Shown here piece by piece: positions 44,201 to 52,459 of a DNA stretch of 64,000 nucleotides (the stretch's first letter is position 1; every line of letters begins with the position of its first letter). The position numbers and the translations under genes were made by a program. The DNA comes from Salinivirgaceae bacterium. Its GTDB lineage: Bacteria; Bacteroidota; Bacteroidia; Bacteroidales; SZUA-534. The stretch covers positions 62,001 to 126,000 of the forward strand of contig JAEEPS010000001.1 in assembly GCA_016284875.1 (NCBI GenBank), in the 5' to 3' direction. The notes under the pieces were generated by a model. The model ran no database searches. It had not been told where the DNA came from and saw nothing but the letters and a program-made list of their open reading frames with translations.

Positions 44201-44478
44201 ACATCATAAGACATTCTCTTTATAACAGAAAATAGTCTTAGAAAATTGATAAGTATCTTAGAAATAAAGAAATAAAGGTTTGACAATAAGAAAGTTAAAA
44301 AGAGCAATAATCTTAAAGAAGAAGAAAATCTAAAAGAGAACTCTAAGAATGACAAAAATAGAACAGATAGAGAAAAAAAAACAGAACAGAAAACAACCCC
44401 TTCTAACAACAAGTATTTATAATACTTATTGATATAAACATCTATACGTTCAAGAAATGATTTATAGGTATCATTCAT
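41245..44478 (-). CDS. Large coiled-coil membrane protein, DUF4175-like
   Basis: Function unknown. The 1077 residues start with two or three membrane segments (about 20-42, 52-75, 150-172), followed by a beta-rich stretch to about 490, then long coiled coils rich in Asn, Ser, Lys, Glu and Leu (for example LSEEIKNDLNELRKKS, KEKNQLENNDFDSF) and a basic block GKQIKNRKQKPKKNEDS near 855. The layout fits the DUF4175 family found next to the HATPase and ybeY in Bacteroidota. It is very AT-rich (16 of 60 G+C in 42241-42300). Its end overlaps the HATPase gene by 8 bases and its start overlaps the M23 gene by 8. Confidence 0.75.
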   Translation of the reverse strand: MNDTYKSFLERIDVYINKYYKYLLLEGVVFCSVFFSLSVLFLSFLEFSFRFSSSLRLLLFLTFLLSNLYFFISKILINFLRLFSVIKRMSYDVACRRIQLSNPDFQDYLINIYQLSTVDDNTLVKASIYQKIEKLDGFDFSKTILYDWKSKISSILLSIILLFGLLFCFPSLYYNGFRNILYYSSDNQPNYSFDVLINNGLLVEKGGDLLISAKVISNFDIYDLFVCFSNNRYQMQRTDDSTFNYIFKNINNAFNFTLETEQYRSKQFTINVFNSPLITDYHVLIDYPRYVNKHDTIVYNQNILNVPQGTSLKYAFIGRYFDTLTIRKISDSSLLKFSFSDTVYVREKILNNEFLDVKVSNLNSSKEYMIFKIYSIPDNYPEIKVSKIDELSGHDLVFDGVISDDYGFSKLVFCFEDEKKKDTINIPIYYNITSQRIFYTFEKPSSSDLEDKLITCHFEIFDNDAIHGPKKTVSETFSYVIKSIINQAVDKELQYESVFNKFELSKQLSEEIKNDLNELRKKSIDNNLSEWEKQNLLQQIKNKTNTLENLLEEISKSQNQLSNNNSFDSELLEKQNMISEIINSLVDDELKQILQEISDLANQNKQDVNPETTKKDFEDFRKSIDRNLELLKKVKFEEDLQQLSNNLELLSQNQKELSEKPSDNSLDKLNLQQDVFDDLSKQYDQIKTDNSLLDKPLNIEDFKNEFDDIQSSFDKEKNQLENNDFDSFKKESEDNSKKISELAKKIKENIKSSSSEQEAENADDLRQILDNLFELSFRQESMIVKFERVEFSSSAYLDQIVEQSELVENFKLIRDSLYSLSKRTLFLGRHISKASFLIEDNMIKASTYFQERSSSRGTLCQRDALSQMNDLILILSESLKNMDNASASGASGKQIKNRKQKPKKNEDSLSEMRSAQESMKDQLRELLNQMKSGDSEQINKQIAKSLMQNEIYQQMIQKMSNNSEIDDGMSKLLREVKELMEKNHSDLANKKLSIQTVMRQQNIVNKLLQAENAENERETEDKRIATTGKNISRNKTDNSIEDIKFEKNIEFLKQGNLRLNSVYKVIFDKYINGINNE

Positions 44479-45673
44479 TTTTAGAAGAAGCTAACCAGTC
44501 TTGAGGGTTAAGTTTCACGTTCTCTTTCCAAATTTGAAATTGTAAAACTGATTTATCCTCATCTGTGAAAATCTTGCCTATAGACTGCTTGGTTTTAACT
44601 TTATCTCCTTGTTTAACAAATACTTCGGAAAGATTAGAATAAACAGAAAGATAATTACCGTGGCGAATAATAACTGTAGTATGGGCACCAGGGATAACAA
44701 AAACTCGTGTTACGACACCATCAAAAACAGATCTGATGAAAGAACCATCGGTAGTAGAAATATCAATTCCATCATTTCTAACCATTATACCTTTTAAAAC
44801 AGGATGAGGATTTTCTCCGAAATATCCTGTAACCACACCTCTTTCAGTTGGCCATGGCAATTTGTTTTTGTTGCTAGCAAAATTGTCAGCAAGTTTCTTT
44901 TCTTCAGGGGTAAGTTGGAAAACATTAGGTCCTTTCTTTTTATTAGCTTTAGCAAGTTCTTCGACAATTACTTTTTCTATCTCTCTCTGTAAATCATTAG
45001 CGAGTTTAATTTGCTGATCCAATTTTTTTCTTAATTCAGCCTTTTGATTTTCAAGGTTTTGAATAATCTTATTCTGATCCGCTTTTTCTTTACGAAGTTC
45101 ATTTGCTTCAGATTGCTGGTCTTTTAAAAGAAGTTGCTTTTCTGACTTCATATTTTCCAATTCAGCCAACTGAAGTTCTATTTCAGACTTTGTTTCAAGC
45201 AATTTATTAACCTGATTAGTACGATATTCGCTGTATTGCTGTAAATATTTTATTCGTTTAAATGCCGTATTAATATCGGCAGATGCTAAAATGAACATTA
45301 TACGATCATAGTGACTGCGGTTCTTATAATAGAACATTACAACCTTTGCATATTCATTTTTAAGGTTTTCATAATCTTTATTAAGAGTAGTAATTAACTC
45401 GTGCTGGGTTTCAATATTAGAATTAAGAAGAGTAATTTCAGAATTAATATCCTTTATCAGTTTTTCGCGGTTTGATATTTTGCTATTAATCAGTAATAGT
45501 TTGTTGAAAGAATCGGTTTTATTTTTTTCAGTCTTCTTAATAAGTTCATTTGTATAACTAATGTCTTTTTCGTTTTGCAATTTTCGTTTTTCAAGTTCCT
45601 GCCTTGATTGCGGAAAAGCAAAAGAAAAGATAAATATAAATATAAATATGAATAAAACTTTGTATTTTAACAT
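44471..45673 (-). CDS. EnvC-like murein hydrolase activator with degenerate M23 domain
   Basis: Likely a periplasmic activator of amidases rather than a peptidase. Seen in 400 residues: signal peptide (MLKYKVLFIFIFIFIFSFAF), a long coiled coil about 22-235, then a LytM/M23 fold from about 275. Of the zinc ligands, the first His is Asn 300 (NDGIDI; Asp 304 is kept), and the final HxH is Val-Leu-Gln in SVLQFQIW. This loss pattern is that of EnvC/NlpD-type activators. Overlaps the large coiled-coil gene by 8 bases. Confidence 0.9.
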   Translation of the reverse strand: MLKYKVLFIFIFIFIFSFAFPQSRQELEKRKLQNEKDISYTNELIKKTEKNKTDSFNKLLLINSKISNREKLIKDINSEITLLNSNIETQHELITTLNKDYENLKNEYAKVVMFYYKNRSHYDRIMFILASADINTAFKRIKYLQQYSEYRTNQVNKLLETKSEIELQLAELENMKSEKQLLLKDQQSEANELRKEKADQNKIIQNLENQKAELRKKLDQQIKLANDLQREIEKVIVEELAKANKKKGPNVFQLTPEEKKLADNFASNKNKLPWPTERGVVTGYFGENPHPVLKGIMVRNDGIDISTTDGSFIRSVFDGVVTRVFVIPGAHTTVIIRHGNYLSVYSNLSEVFVKQGDKVKTKQSIGKIFTDEDKSVLQFQIWKENVKLNPQDWLASSKNE

Positions 45674-45674
45674 T

Positions 45675-46451
45675 TTACAAACTAATACGACTATAATTAT
45701 TCAAAGAAGAAATCTTAACAACAGGCCTTTCCTCCTTCAAAAATTCAACTGAATTTATTTTCAAATCCAAACTAACTTTTTCCTTCTTAATCGTTGTACT
45801 TAACGATATAGTTTCTGGAAAACTAAAATTATTAGCAAAATTAGAATAATTAACCCTTAAAAAATTGCTACGAGCGGATTTAAACTCAATCTTATCAACA
45901 CTACCATACTGATTAAATTCAGTAGTAACATATGATTTCAATCCATCATACAAATAAAGATCATTAACCATAAAACGCTTAACTTCGGCAAAATAGAATG
46001 CTTTATTTAAATTAAAATCTATGGAGTCAGAACGTATGTAAGAGTTTGTAAGAATTGAAAAGACAGACTTATAATTAACATCAACAAGTTTTACAAAATC
46101 ATCATATGACCCAGAATAATAATTCTTATCCATCTTATTTACAAACAAGACAGAATCATTAGTAAAGCGTATCTGCGCAACTTCAATACCTAAAGATGAA
46201 GAAATGACATTGATGAAAACACAAGTATCAATAGTAATGAGTATTTTACCACTCAATTTGTTGTCTTTTCCTTCATGTCTAACCACAGTAGAAAATTTCA
46301 TCTTAATATTATTAGATGAAACTAGTTTATATCTATCAGATACAATGTTACTTAAGGCAGAAAAATCAGAAACGCTACGCGTGTTGGTTGTGTAGCGAGA
46401 ACATGAGAATAAGAGTAAAAGCAAAAAGCAAACGGCTGCTTTACTCAACAT
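45675..46451 (-). CDS. DUF4292 lipoprotein
   Basis: Member of DUF4292, a Bacteroidota lipoprotein family of unknown role, similar in fold to LolA/LolB-like lipid carriers. From the ATG at 46451 there are 258 residues: signal peptide with lipobox LLFSC, then repeated beta-strand units (NIKMKFSTVVRH, KLSGKILITIDTCVFINVISS, KVSLDLKINSVEFL). The start overlaps the TPR gene by 11 bases. Probably helps outer-membrane biogenesis; inferred from family and neighbours. Confidence 0.8.
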   Translation of the reverse strand: MLSKAAVCFLLLLLFSCSRYTTNTRSVSDFSALSNIVSDRYKLVSSNNIKMKFSTVVRHEGKDNKLSGKILITIDTCVFINVISSSLGIEVAQIRFTNDSVLFVNKMDKNYYSGSYDDFVKLVDVNYKSVFSILTNSYIRSDSIDFNLNKAFYFAEVKRFMVNDLYLYDGLKSYVTTEFNQYGSVDKIEFKSARSNFLRVNYSNFANNFSFPETISLSTTIKKEKVSLDLKINSVEFLKEERPVVKISSLNNYSRISL

Positions 46452-48159
46452 ACTTTTTTGATTCAATCTTCTCATCTATTTTATCACCGCCTTTGCCTAA
46501 GGTTTTAACTCTCTTCCATTGTTCCAATGCACCATCAATGTCACCATTAAAGTACAATATATCGCCATAGTGCTCTATTAGAACATCACTTCGGGTTTTA
46601 TCAAGATCAACTGCTTTTTTGATATACTTGAGTGACTCGGAATAATTCTTCATTTCAAAAAGAATCCAGGCATAAGTATCAAGATAAGTTGGGTTTTCCG
46701 GTTCCATCATAATGGTCGAATACGACATGTTTTTAGCTCGTTCTAGATTCTTCTTGTCGAGTGAAAGATAATAACTGTAATTATTAAGAACCATAATGTT
46801 ATTAGGATCAATTTCAATGATTTTATCGAAATAATCATATGCTTTTTCCTTATCACCAAGGTTATAATTTGCTTCACCTAAAAACGTCAAGAAATCAGTT
46901 TGCAACTTGTCATTCTTAGGCAAAATATTGTATCCAAATTCAAGAGATTTTTTTGCCTGATCATACTTTGAAAGTTGAAATGCGCTAAATCCGTTTAAAA
47001 AATAAAACACAGGTATATTAGGAAAATATTCAATAGCCTCATTACTGTGCTTAAAAAGAGAAATCCAATCATTTAACTGATTATCAATAAGCAATAATTG
47101 CTCCCAAATTGTATATTTATCTTTTCTACTTTGAATGACATTTTCGAGTGCAAGCCTAGCAATATCAATATTACCCTTATTCATCTGAAAATCGGCATAA
47201 ATAGTGTTGACATCTGGATTATCAGGGTAATTCTTTAAAAGAATTTCAGAAAGATTGAAAACTCTGTCAAAATCTCGGTTATTACTCTTTAAATTACCGA
47301 GTAGATCGATAAGAATACCAACCTTAACATCGCATTGAACGCTAGAAGAAGAAAATCCAGCCTCTAATTCGTTATAGAAATTATCAATTTCTCCCAAATG
47401 TTGATAACAAGATGCCAAACCAAGATGAGAATAACCATCGGAATGATTTTTAACCATTTCATTAAAAATTGAAATAGCCTTATTAATGTTTCCTATCTGC
47501 AGATAAAAATCGGCAAGAACACGCTTGAATTGTAATTCTTCTGGAAAAGACTCAACAAGTTTCAACAATTCAGATTCTGCTTTCTTCTTATTGTTGAGTT
47601 TTAGATAGATATTCTTTTTTTGGATTAGCAGAGTCTCGTCAATACCGAACTTTTGCTCTACAAAATCATACACTTTGATGGCCTTTTTTAACTGATTTTC
47701 TTGTATATAAACATCAGCTAAACAAATATAAAAGTCAAATTCATTAGGATTTTTCTCAATCAATGAGTTAAAAACAGATTCTGCCTTGGGGTATTTTTTA
47801 GCAATATTAAAAATGTTACCTGCTAGATAGAGATACCATTCATTAGAATTATCTAATTGAATACAACGGTCGATATACTCTTCAGCACGAGCCAAATCGT
47901 TATTATTCAAATATATTGATGCAAGTCTATATAAGACGAATGCATTGTTAGGCTTCATACTAAGGCAAAACTGGTAGTAATTTTCTGCCAAATCGAAATT
48001 GTTTTGCAAAAAATATCTATCTGCTTCAAAGAGGTTAAAAGTATAACTTACGTCGGCATCATTCAAAAAATAAACAGAATCAACCTTTTCTTGAGATGAA
48101 GCAACATAACATACTAATGTTGAATATAATATGAGACCGTATTTTAAAAATTTACGCAT
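46441..48159 (-). CDS. TPR repeat protein
   Basis: The 572 residues carry a signal sequence (about 1-22) and some twelve tetratricopeptide repeats, such as AENYYQFCLSMKPNNAFVLYRLA and EKAYDYFDKIIEIDPNNIMVLN. No catalytic domain. It lies between dut and the DUF4292 lipoprotein gene with overlaps at both ends, an order widespread in Bacteroidota, and is probably a periplasmic protein-protein scaffold for outer-membrane assembly; that is inference. Confidence 0.85.
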   Translation of the reverse strand: MRKFLKYGLILYSTLVCYVASSQEKVDSVYFLNDADVSYTFNLFEADRYFLQNNFDLAENYYQFCLSMKPNNAFVLYRLASIYLNNNDLARAEEYIDRCIQLDNSNEWYLYLAGNIFNIAKKYPKAESVFNSLIEKNPNEFDFYICLADVYIQENQLKKAIKVYDFVEQKFGIDETLLIQKKNIYLKLNNKKKAESELLKLVESFPEELQFKRVLADFYLQIGNINKAISIFNEMVKNHSDGYSHLGLASCYQHLGEIDNFYNELEAGFSSSSVQCDVKVGILIDLLGNLKSNNRDFDRVFNLSEILLKNYPDNPDVNTIYADFQMNKGNIDIARLALENVIQSRKDKYTIWEQLLLIDNQLNDWISLFKHSNEAIEYFPNIPVFYFLNGFSAFQLSKYDQAKKSLEFGYNILPKNDKLQTDFLTFLGEANYNLGDKEKAYDYFDKIIEIDPNNIMVLNNYSYYLSLDKKNLERAKNMSYSTIMMEPENPTYLDTYAWILFEMKNYSESLKYIKKAVDLDKTRSDVLIEHYGDILYFNGDIDGALEQWKRVKTLGKGGDKIDEKIESKKYVE

Positions 48160-48590
48160 TACTTTCCTGTATGACCAAAACCGCCTGCGCCGCGCTCTGT
48201 TTCACTAATCTCTTCAACTTCAATAAACTCTGCCTTTTCGTGCTTGGCAATCACCATTTGGCAAATGCGCTCGCCTGACTTAATTGTAAATTCTTGATTA
48301 CTAAGATTGATTAGAATAACCTTAATCTCGCCACGGTAATCAGCATCGATGGTTCCTGGTGAATTAAGAACTGTAATTCCACTCTTGATGGCCAGGCCGC
48401 TGCGGGGACGAATCTGTGCTTCGTAGCCATCGGGTAACTCAATATAAAGACCGGTAGGAATGAGTTTACGTTCGAAAGGTTTAAGCACAACATCTGCATC
48501 AATAAAAGCACGCAAATCCATTCCGGCCGAACTTACAGTCTCGTAAGCAGGTAGAGCGTTATTCGATTTGTTTATAATTTTTACACGCAT
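48159..48590 (-). CDS. dut: dUTP diphosphatase
   Basis: Trimeric enzyme that hydrolyses dUTP to dUMP. Seen in 143 residues: the five dUTPase motifs [42 protein letters not shown] and [11 protein letters not shown] in order. The gene overlaps its neighbours by 1 and 10 bases. Confidence 0.97.
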   Translation of the reverse strand: MRVKIINKSNNALPAYETVSSAGMDLRAFIDADVVLKPFERKLIPTGLYIELPDGYEAQIRPRSGLAIKSGITVLNSPGTIDADYRGEIKVILINLSNQEFTIKSGERICQMVIAKHEKAEFIEVEEISETERGAGGFGHTGK

Positions 48591-50053
48591 AATAGTTTCT
48601 TTATGTTTTTCCGCTCAAAGTAATATAAAATGCCAATATATGACAGCATAAACAATGTACTAACTGTATATGAAAGCAAACTATTGTCCATAGCAAAACA
48701 ATTCCGACAGTAAAGTGTCGCTAAAGCAAGCAGAGTATAGGCTGTTAGTTTGCCAACATTGTAGTTAACGGGATAAACTTTGTGGCCCCAAAGATAGCAT
48801 ATCACAACCATCACAAAGTAGCAGGCGATTGTTGCAATTGCACAACCCCAGTAACCCAAAATAGGTATAAGTAAAATATTAAGTATCAGCGTCAAAACAG
48901 CACCAATGACGGAAATAACCGCGCCACAGATTGTTTTATTGCATATCTTGTACCAAACTGAAAGATTATAATAGATACCGAGAAACATATTGGCAAGCAA
49001 AATGACTGTAACAATATCGAGACCACCATGAAAATCTTTGCCAATGAAGTGTTTAAAGAGATCTATATACATTGTTACCATTAAGAAAATAAGCAGACAA
49101 AAAATCACAAAATAGTCCATCACAATGCGGTACGACTCTTTGGCATCAGAAGCAACTGACTTTTTGAAAAAGAAAGGTTCGGCCGCATAGTTGAACATCT
49201 GTATGAAAATGGTCATCAAGACGGCGATCTTGTAGTTTGCTGAGTAAATTCCAACCTGCTCCAAAGGATTCATTCCTTCGCAATGAATGAATTTGAGGAA
49301 AATCTTATCGAACACTTCGTTAATCATTCCAGAAGCCCCTATCAAAATGAAAGGCCATGTGTATTTAAGCATCGATTTATAAAAATCGAATGAAATTTCG
49401 GGGCGGAAAGTCTTGAATTCAGGAAGAAGAAGTAAAAACGAAACAAAAGAAGCAACAAGGTTGCTAAAAAAAGCATATCCAACGTTGACTTCAGGATTGT
49501 AAAGAGACGAAAGGAAAGAATTATCGCTGTTTCGGCATACAACATAAAAGAAAATGTTTAGTGAAATGCTGATTGAAACATTGATAAGTTTTATAATCGA
49601 AAACTTCAGCGCTTTGTTTTGATTTCGCAAACGAGCAAAAGGAATTGCTGTAATTACATCGAAAAATATGATAAAGCCAAAGCAAACAATGTAGTTGACA
49701 TTGTTTGGGTATTCAATCCAGCCAGCAACTTGGTTTCTGAAAAGCAAAATAAAAATCAAGAAGGCGCTTGCGAAAAGTGTAGTACTGAAAAGAGCGTGAT
49801 TGTAGGTTTTCTGTTCGTCGTTGTGGACACTGAACCTAAAATAGGTTGTTTCCATACCGTGAAGCAGCATCACCAAAGAAAAAGAAGAAAAAGCATAAAA
49901 CACTGAAAATGTGCCATATGCTTCAGTATTGAAAACACGGGTAAAAAAAGGCGTCAACAAAAGATAATTCAACAACCGCGGCACAATAGTGCCCAAACCG
50001 TAAATCATTGTCTGACCGGCAAGACCGTTGAACAAACTCTTAATTGACTTCAT
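48581..50053 (-). CDS. Oligosaccharide flippase (MATE/Wzx family)
   Basis: Membrane transporter of the polysaccharide-biosynthesis superfamily. The 490 residues have about fourteen membrane helices, with an N terminus [27 protein letters not shown] and a middle block [13 protein letters not shown] as in Wzx/RfbX and Bacteroidota homologues. The substrate is unknown. No glycosyltransferase genes are next to it; the run with nadA and dut is a standard order in this group. Confidence 0.85.
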   Translation of the reverse strand: MKSIKSLFNGLAGQTMIYGLGTIVPRLLNYLLLTPFFTRVFNTEAYGTFSVFYAFSSFSLVMLLHGMETTYFRFSVHNDEQKTYNHALFSTTLFASAFLIFILLFRNQVAGWIEYPNNVNYIVCFGFIIFFDVITAIPFARLRNQNKALKFSIIKLINVSISISLNIFFYVVCRNSDNSFLSSLYNPEVNVGYAFFSNLVASFVSFLLLLPEFKTFRPEISFDFYKSMLKYTWPFILIGASGMINEVFDKIFLKFIHCEGMNPLEQVGIYSANYKIAVLMTIFIQMFNYAAEPFFFKKSVASDAKESYRIVMDYFVIFCLLIFLMVTMYIDLFKHFIGKDFHGGLDIVTVILLANMFLGIYYNLSVWYKICNKTICGAVISVIGAVLTLILNILLIPILGYWGCAIATIACYFVMVVICYLWGHKVYPVNYNVGKLTAYTLLALATLYCRNCFAMDNSLLSYTVSTLFMLSYIGILYYFERKNIKKLLCV

Positions 50054-50054
50054 C

Positions 50055-51029
50055 TTAAATTCCTAATTTACTTGAAATTTCGAGCATTCGCTGAACTGGC
50101 CGCAAAGCAGCATCGCGAATCTTTGCATCAACATTCACTTCAGGATTTTCATTCAAAAGAGCCTGATAAATATTTTCCAACGTTATCATCTTCATATACT
50201 CGCACTCGTTGCACGACATCGTCGCATCGTCGGGTGGGGCAGGGATGAACTGCTTTTCGGGATTCGACTTTTGCATCTGATGAAGAATGCCAGGCTCAGT
50301 TGAAATTATAAACTGCTTGCAATCAGAGTTTTTCACATAATTCAAGATTGCTGCGGTGCTTCCAACAAAATCAGAAATATCGAGCACATCGGCTTGACAT
50401 TCAGGATGGGCAAGCACCAAAGCAGCAGGATATTTACTTTTTAGTTCAGCAATTCTCGCTGCCGAAAAGCGGCGATGAACATGGCAGGCACCATTCCACA
50501 GCAGCATCTGCCGGCCTGTCTGCTTGCTAACGAAAGTTCCCAAATTCCTATCGGGACCGAAAATTATCTTTTCGTCAGCAGGAAGGCTATTGACAATCTG
50601 CACAGCATTTGAAGACGTACAAATTATATCGCTCAAAGCCTTTATCTCATTTGTTGTGTTCACATAAGAAATGACCGTGTGGCCAGGATTCTCATCAATA
50701 AACTTTTTCAAGTCGGTTGCTTTGCAACTATCGGCCAGAGAACAGCCGGCATCGGTGCACGGAATCAAAACCTTCTTGTCAGGATTGAGAAGTTTGACAG
50801 TCTCTGCCATGAAATGCACACCAGCCATCAGAATAATGTCGGCCGAAGTGTTGACCGCCTTTTGCGCAAGTGCCAGACTGTCGCCGATGAAGTCAGAAAC
50901 TTCTTGCACTTCAGGCCGTTGGTAAAAGTGACCTAAAATGATTGCATTTTTCTTTTTCTTCAGAGCATTGATTTTTTCAATCAAATCGCTTTGGTTTTCT
51001 GTCAATTGATTAAGCAAAGAAGTTTCCAT
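50055..51029 (-). CDS. nadA: Quinolinate synthase
   Basis: Fe-S enzyme that condenses iminoaspartate and dihydroxyacetone phosphate to quinolinate in NAD synthesis. Seen in 324 residues: the cluster cysteines in IPCTDAGC near 105, AHPECQAD near 207 and SCNECEYM near 292, plus ILGHFYQRPEVQEVSDFIGDSL at the start. First gene of the ten-gene run; the flippase starts 1 base after it. nadB and nadC are not in the window. Confidence 0.97.
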   Translation of the reverse strand: METSLLNQLTENQSDLIEKINALKKKKNAIILGHFYQRPEVQEVSDFIGDSLALAQKAVNTSADIILMAGVHFMAETVKLLNPDKKVLIPCTDAGCSLADSCKATDLKKFIDENPGHTVISYVNTTNEIKALSDIICTSSNAVQIVNSLPADEKIIFGPDRNLGTFVSKQTGRQMLLWNGACHVHRRFSAARIAELKSKYPAALVLAHPECQADVLDISDFVGSTAAILNYVKNSDCKQFIISTEPGILHQMQKSNPEKQFIPAPPDDATMSCNECEYMKMITLENIYQALLNENPEVNVDAKIRDAALRPVQRMLEISSKLGI

Positions 51030-51652
51030 AAAAATTTTTTTGCGAAATTAAGAAAAGGCAAGCACTAATTAAACAGAAACAACGATTACTTTTGAAGCAA
51101 GAAAAAATTAAAAATCTGTAACGAAAAGTGTAACCATTTTCACTGAATATCATATAAAATATAATTTTAATTGATTGAAAAAATATGATGATAATGTTAA
51201 GGCGGTGAAAAGGTTGATAGTTTTTGAGACAGCATCTTGTAAATTTAAATACTTGGAAAAAGATAAGTAGTATTTAACAAAAGGCACAAAAAGCAGCATT
51301 TAATTATCAATGGATTAAAGCACTTTATAAACACTATGTTAAAAACCAAAATGTTTTAAAATCGAACCGCTGAAGCGATTGTTTAAAACCCAAGCCTGTG
51401 TTGATTTTTATTAGGGTCAAAACAAAAAATAAAATTTGAATTTCTGATTTTTTGTATATGCACGCAGAGGACGAAAAATGCAACAAAAAGATGAATATTA
51501 TTTTCAACACAGAGGAAAAATAGAAATTAACAATTTAACATAATATTTGAGATTTGATAATCAGTACAGTAAGAATTCCAGATTATTTAAATATTAGAAA
51601 ATTTGAGAGATAACAATTGTTAATAAGTATAAATACCTGATTATAAACAAAT
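51030..51652. other. 623-base AT-rich gap
   Basis: I see no gene, RNA or clear hairpin in this stretch. The nadA promoter should lie at its left end: TAATTTCG (minus, about 51041-51048) is one base off TAnnTTTG. The right end precedes the DUF3108 stop, so genes on both sides are in the same direction. A 21-codon frame at 51458 is too short to support. Confidence 0.5.
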
Positions 51653-52459
51653 TTAATCAAGTGATTTAAGAGGCCAGCGATTACCTTTTATATCAACCAA
51701 AAAAGCCTTGACCGAACCGACGGCAATTTTTGCTTCAAGTAATATAGGAACACAGTTTTTGTCATCTGTGAACCAAGCAGTAAGGTCTTCTCCGCCACTG
51801 AATATTGTTCCATCAACCATCATTACGGCAAATTTACGGCAACGATAGGTTTTTCCTGTGCGAGTAGTCACAGGGTCAATACCTAAATATCTGAAATGGA
51901 GATTGTGAATTTTGTTTCCAACAACCACAGGAATAGGAACCTTATCTCCAGCCTTTATTTTTTCAAAATCGGCGGAGCGACAAACATAAATAGCAGAAAT
52001 CAAATCAGTTATTTCAGGTGTGATTTTCAGAGTATCGATGCGGAAAGGCTGTTTTGAATTTTCGGTTTTTGTAATTGCCATGCTGTCGCGATAATTAAAA
52101 AAGTCTTCTTCCTGGTCCCAAAAACCGCCTTCATAAGTATTGCACCTGAACCAAAAAGGCCTAAAATTGTCAGGCTCAACAATAGCCTCGTAGGTATCAC
52201 GAACTTTATAGAACCAGTCATATCCTGTATTTGTGGCTCCTTGACTAAAAAGATGATAGGCAGGTTTATTGTTCCAAGAAGTATCGCGGATTTCAAAAGT
52301 TACCCAACCAGCGTTAAGCCAAATAAATTGCCAGTTATAGTAAATATCAAGTTTGATTTTTTCACCAACTCCAAATTTGTCATAAGTGTAGGTTGGTAGA
52401 TTTTGCCCTAACACGGTGCTTTGACACAGCATTAACAATATGATGAGCAGGCAGCGCAT
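51653..52459 (-). CDS. DUF3108 periplasmic protein
   Basis: Member of DUF3108, secreted proteins of unknown role. Seen in 268 residues: signal peptide MRCLLIILLMLCQSTVLGQ, then FGVGEKIKLDIYYNWQFIWLNAGWVTFEI, the family's opening, and GEDLTAWFTDDKNCVPILLEAKIAVGSVKA near the end. Its start codon shares a base with the stop of the Ig-like lipoprotein gene, so they are coupled. Confidence 0.85.
   Translation of the reverse strand: MRCLLIILLMLCQSTVLGQNLPTYTYDKFGVGEKIKLDIYYNWQFIWLNAGWVTFEIRDTSWNNKPAYHLFSQGATNTGYDWFYKVRDTYEAIVEPDNFRPFWFRCNTYEGGFWDQEEDFFNYRDSMAITKTENSKQPFRIDTLKITPEITDLISAIYVCRSADFEKIKAGDKVPIPVVVGNKIHNLHFRYLGIDPVTTRTGKTYRCRKFAVMMVDGTIFSGGEDLTAWFTDDKNCVPILLEAKIAVGSVKAFLVDIKGNRWPLKSLD

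Noticed and set aside
44500-44520. Second parS-like site (GTTTCACGTT)
   Set aside because: Only one half of the palindrome matches; it lies inside the EnvC-like gene.
51030-51652. Small gene or RNA in the large AT-rich gap
   Set aside because: Only frames under about 25 codons and no stable hairpin or conserved RNA pattern were visible.
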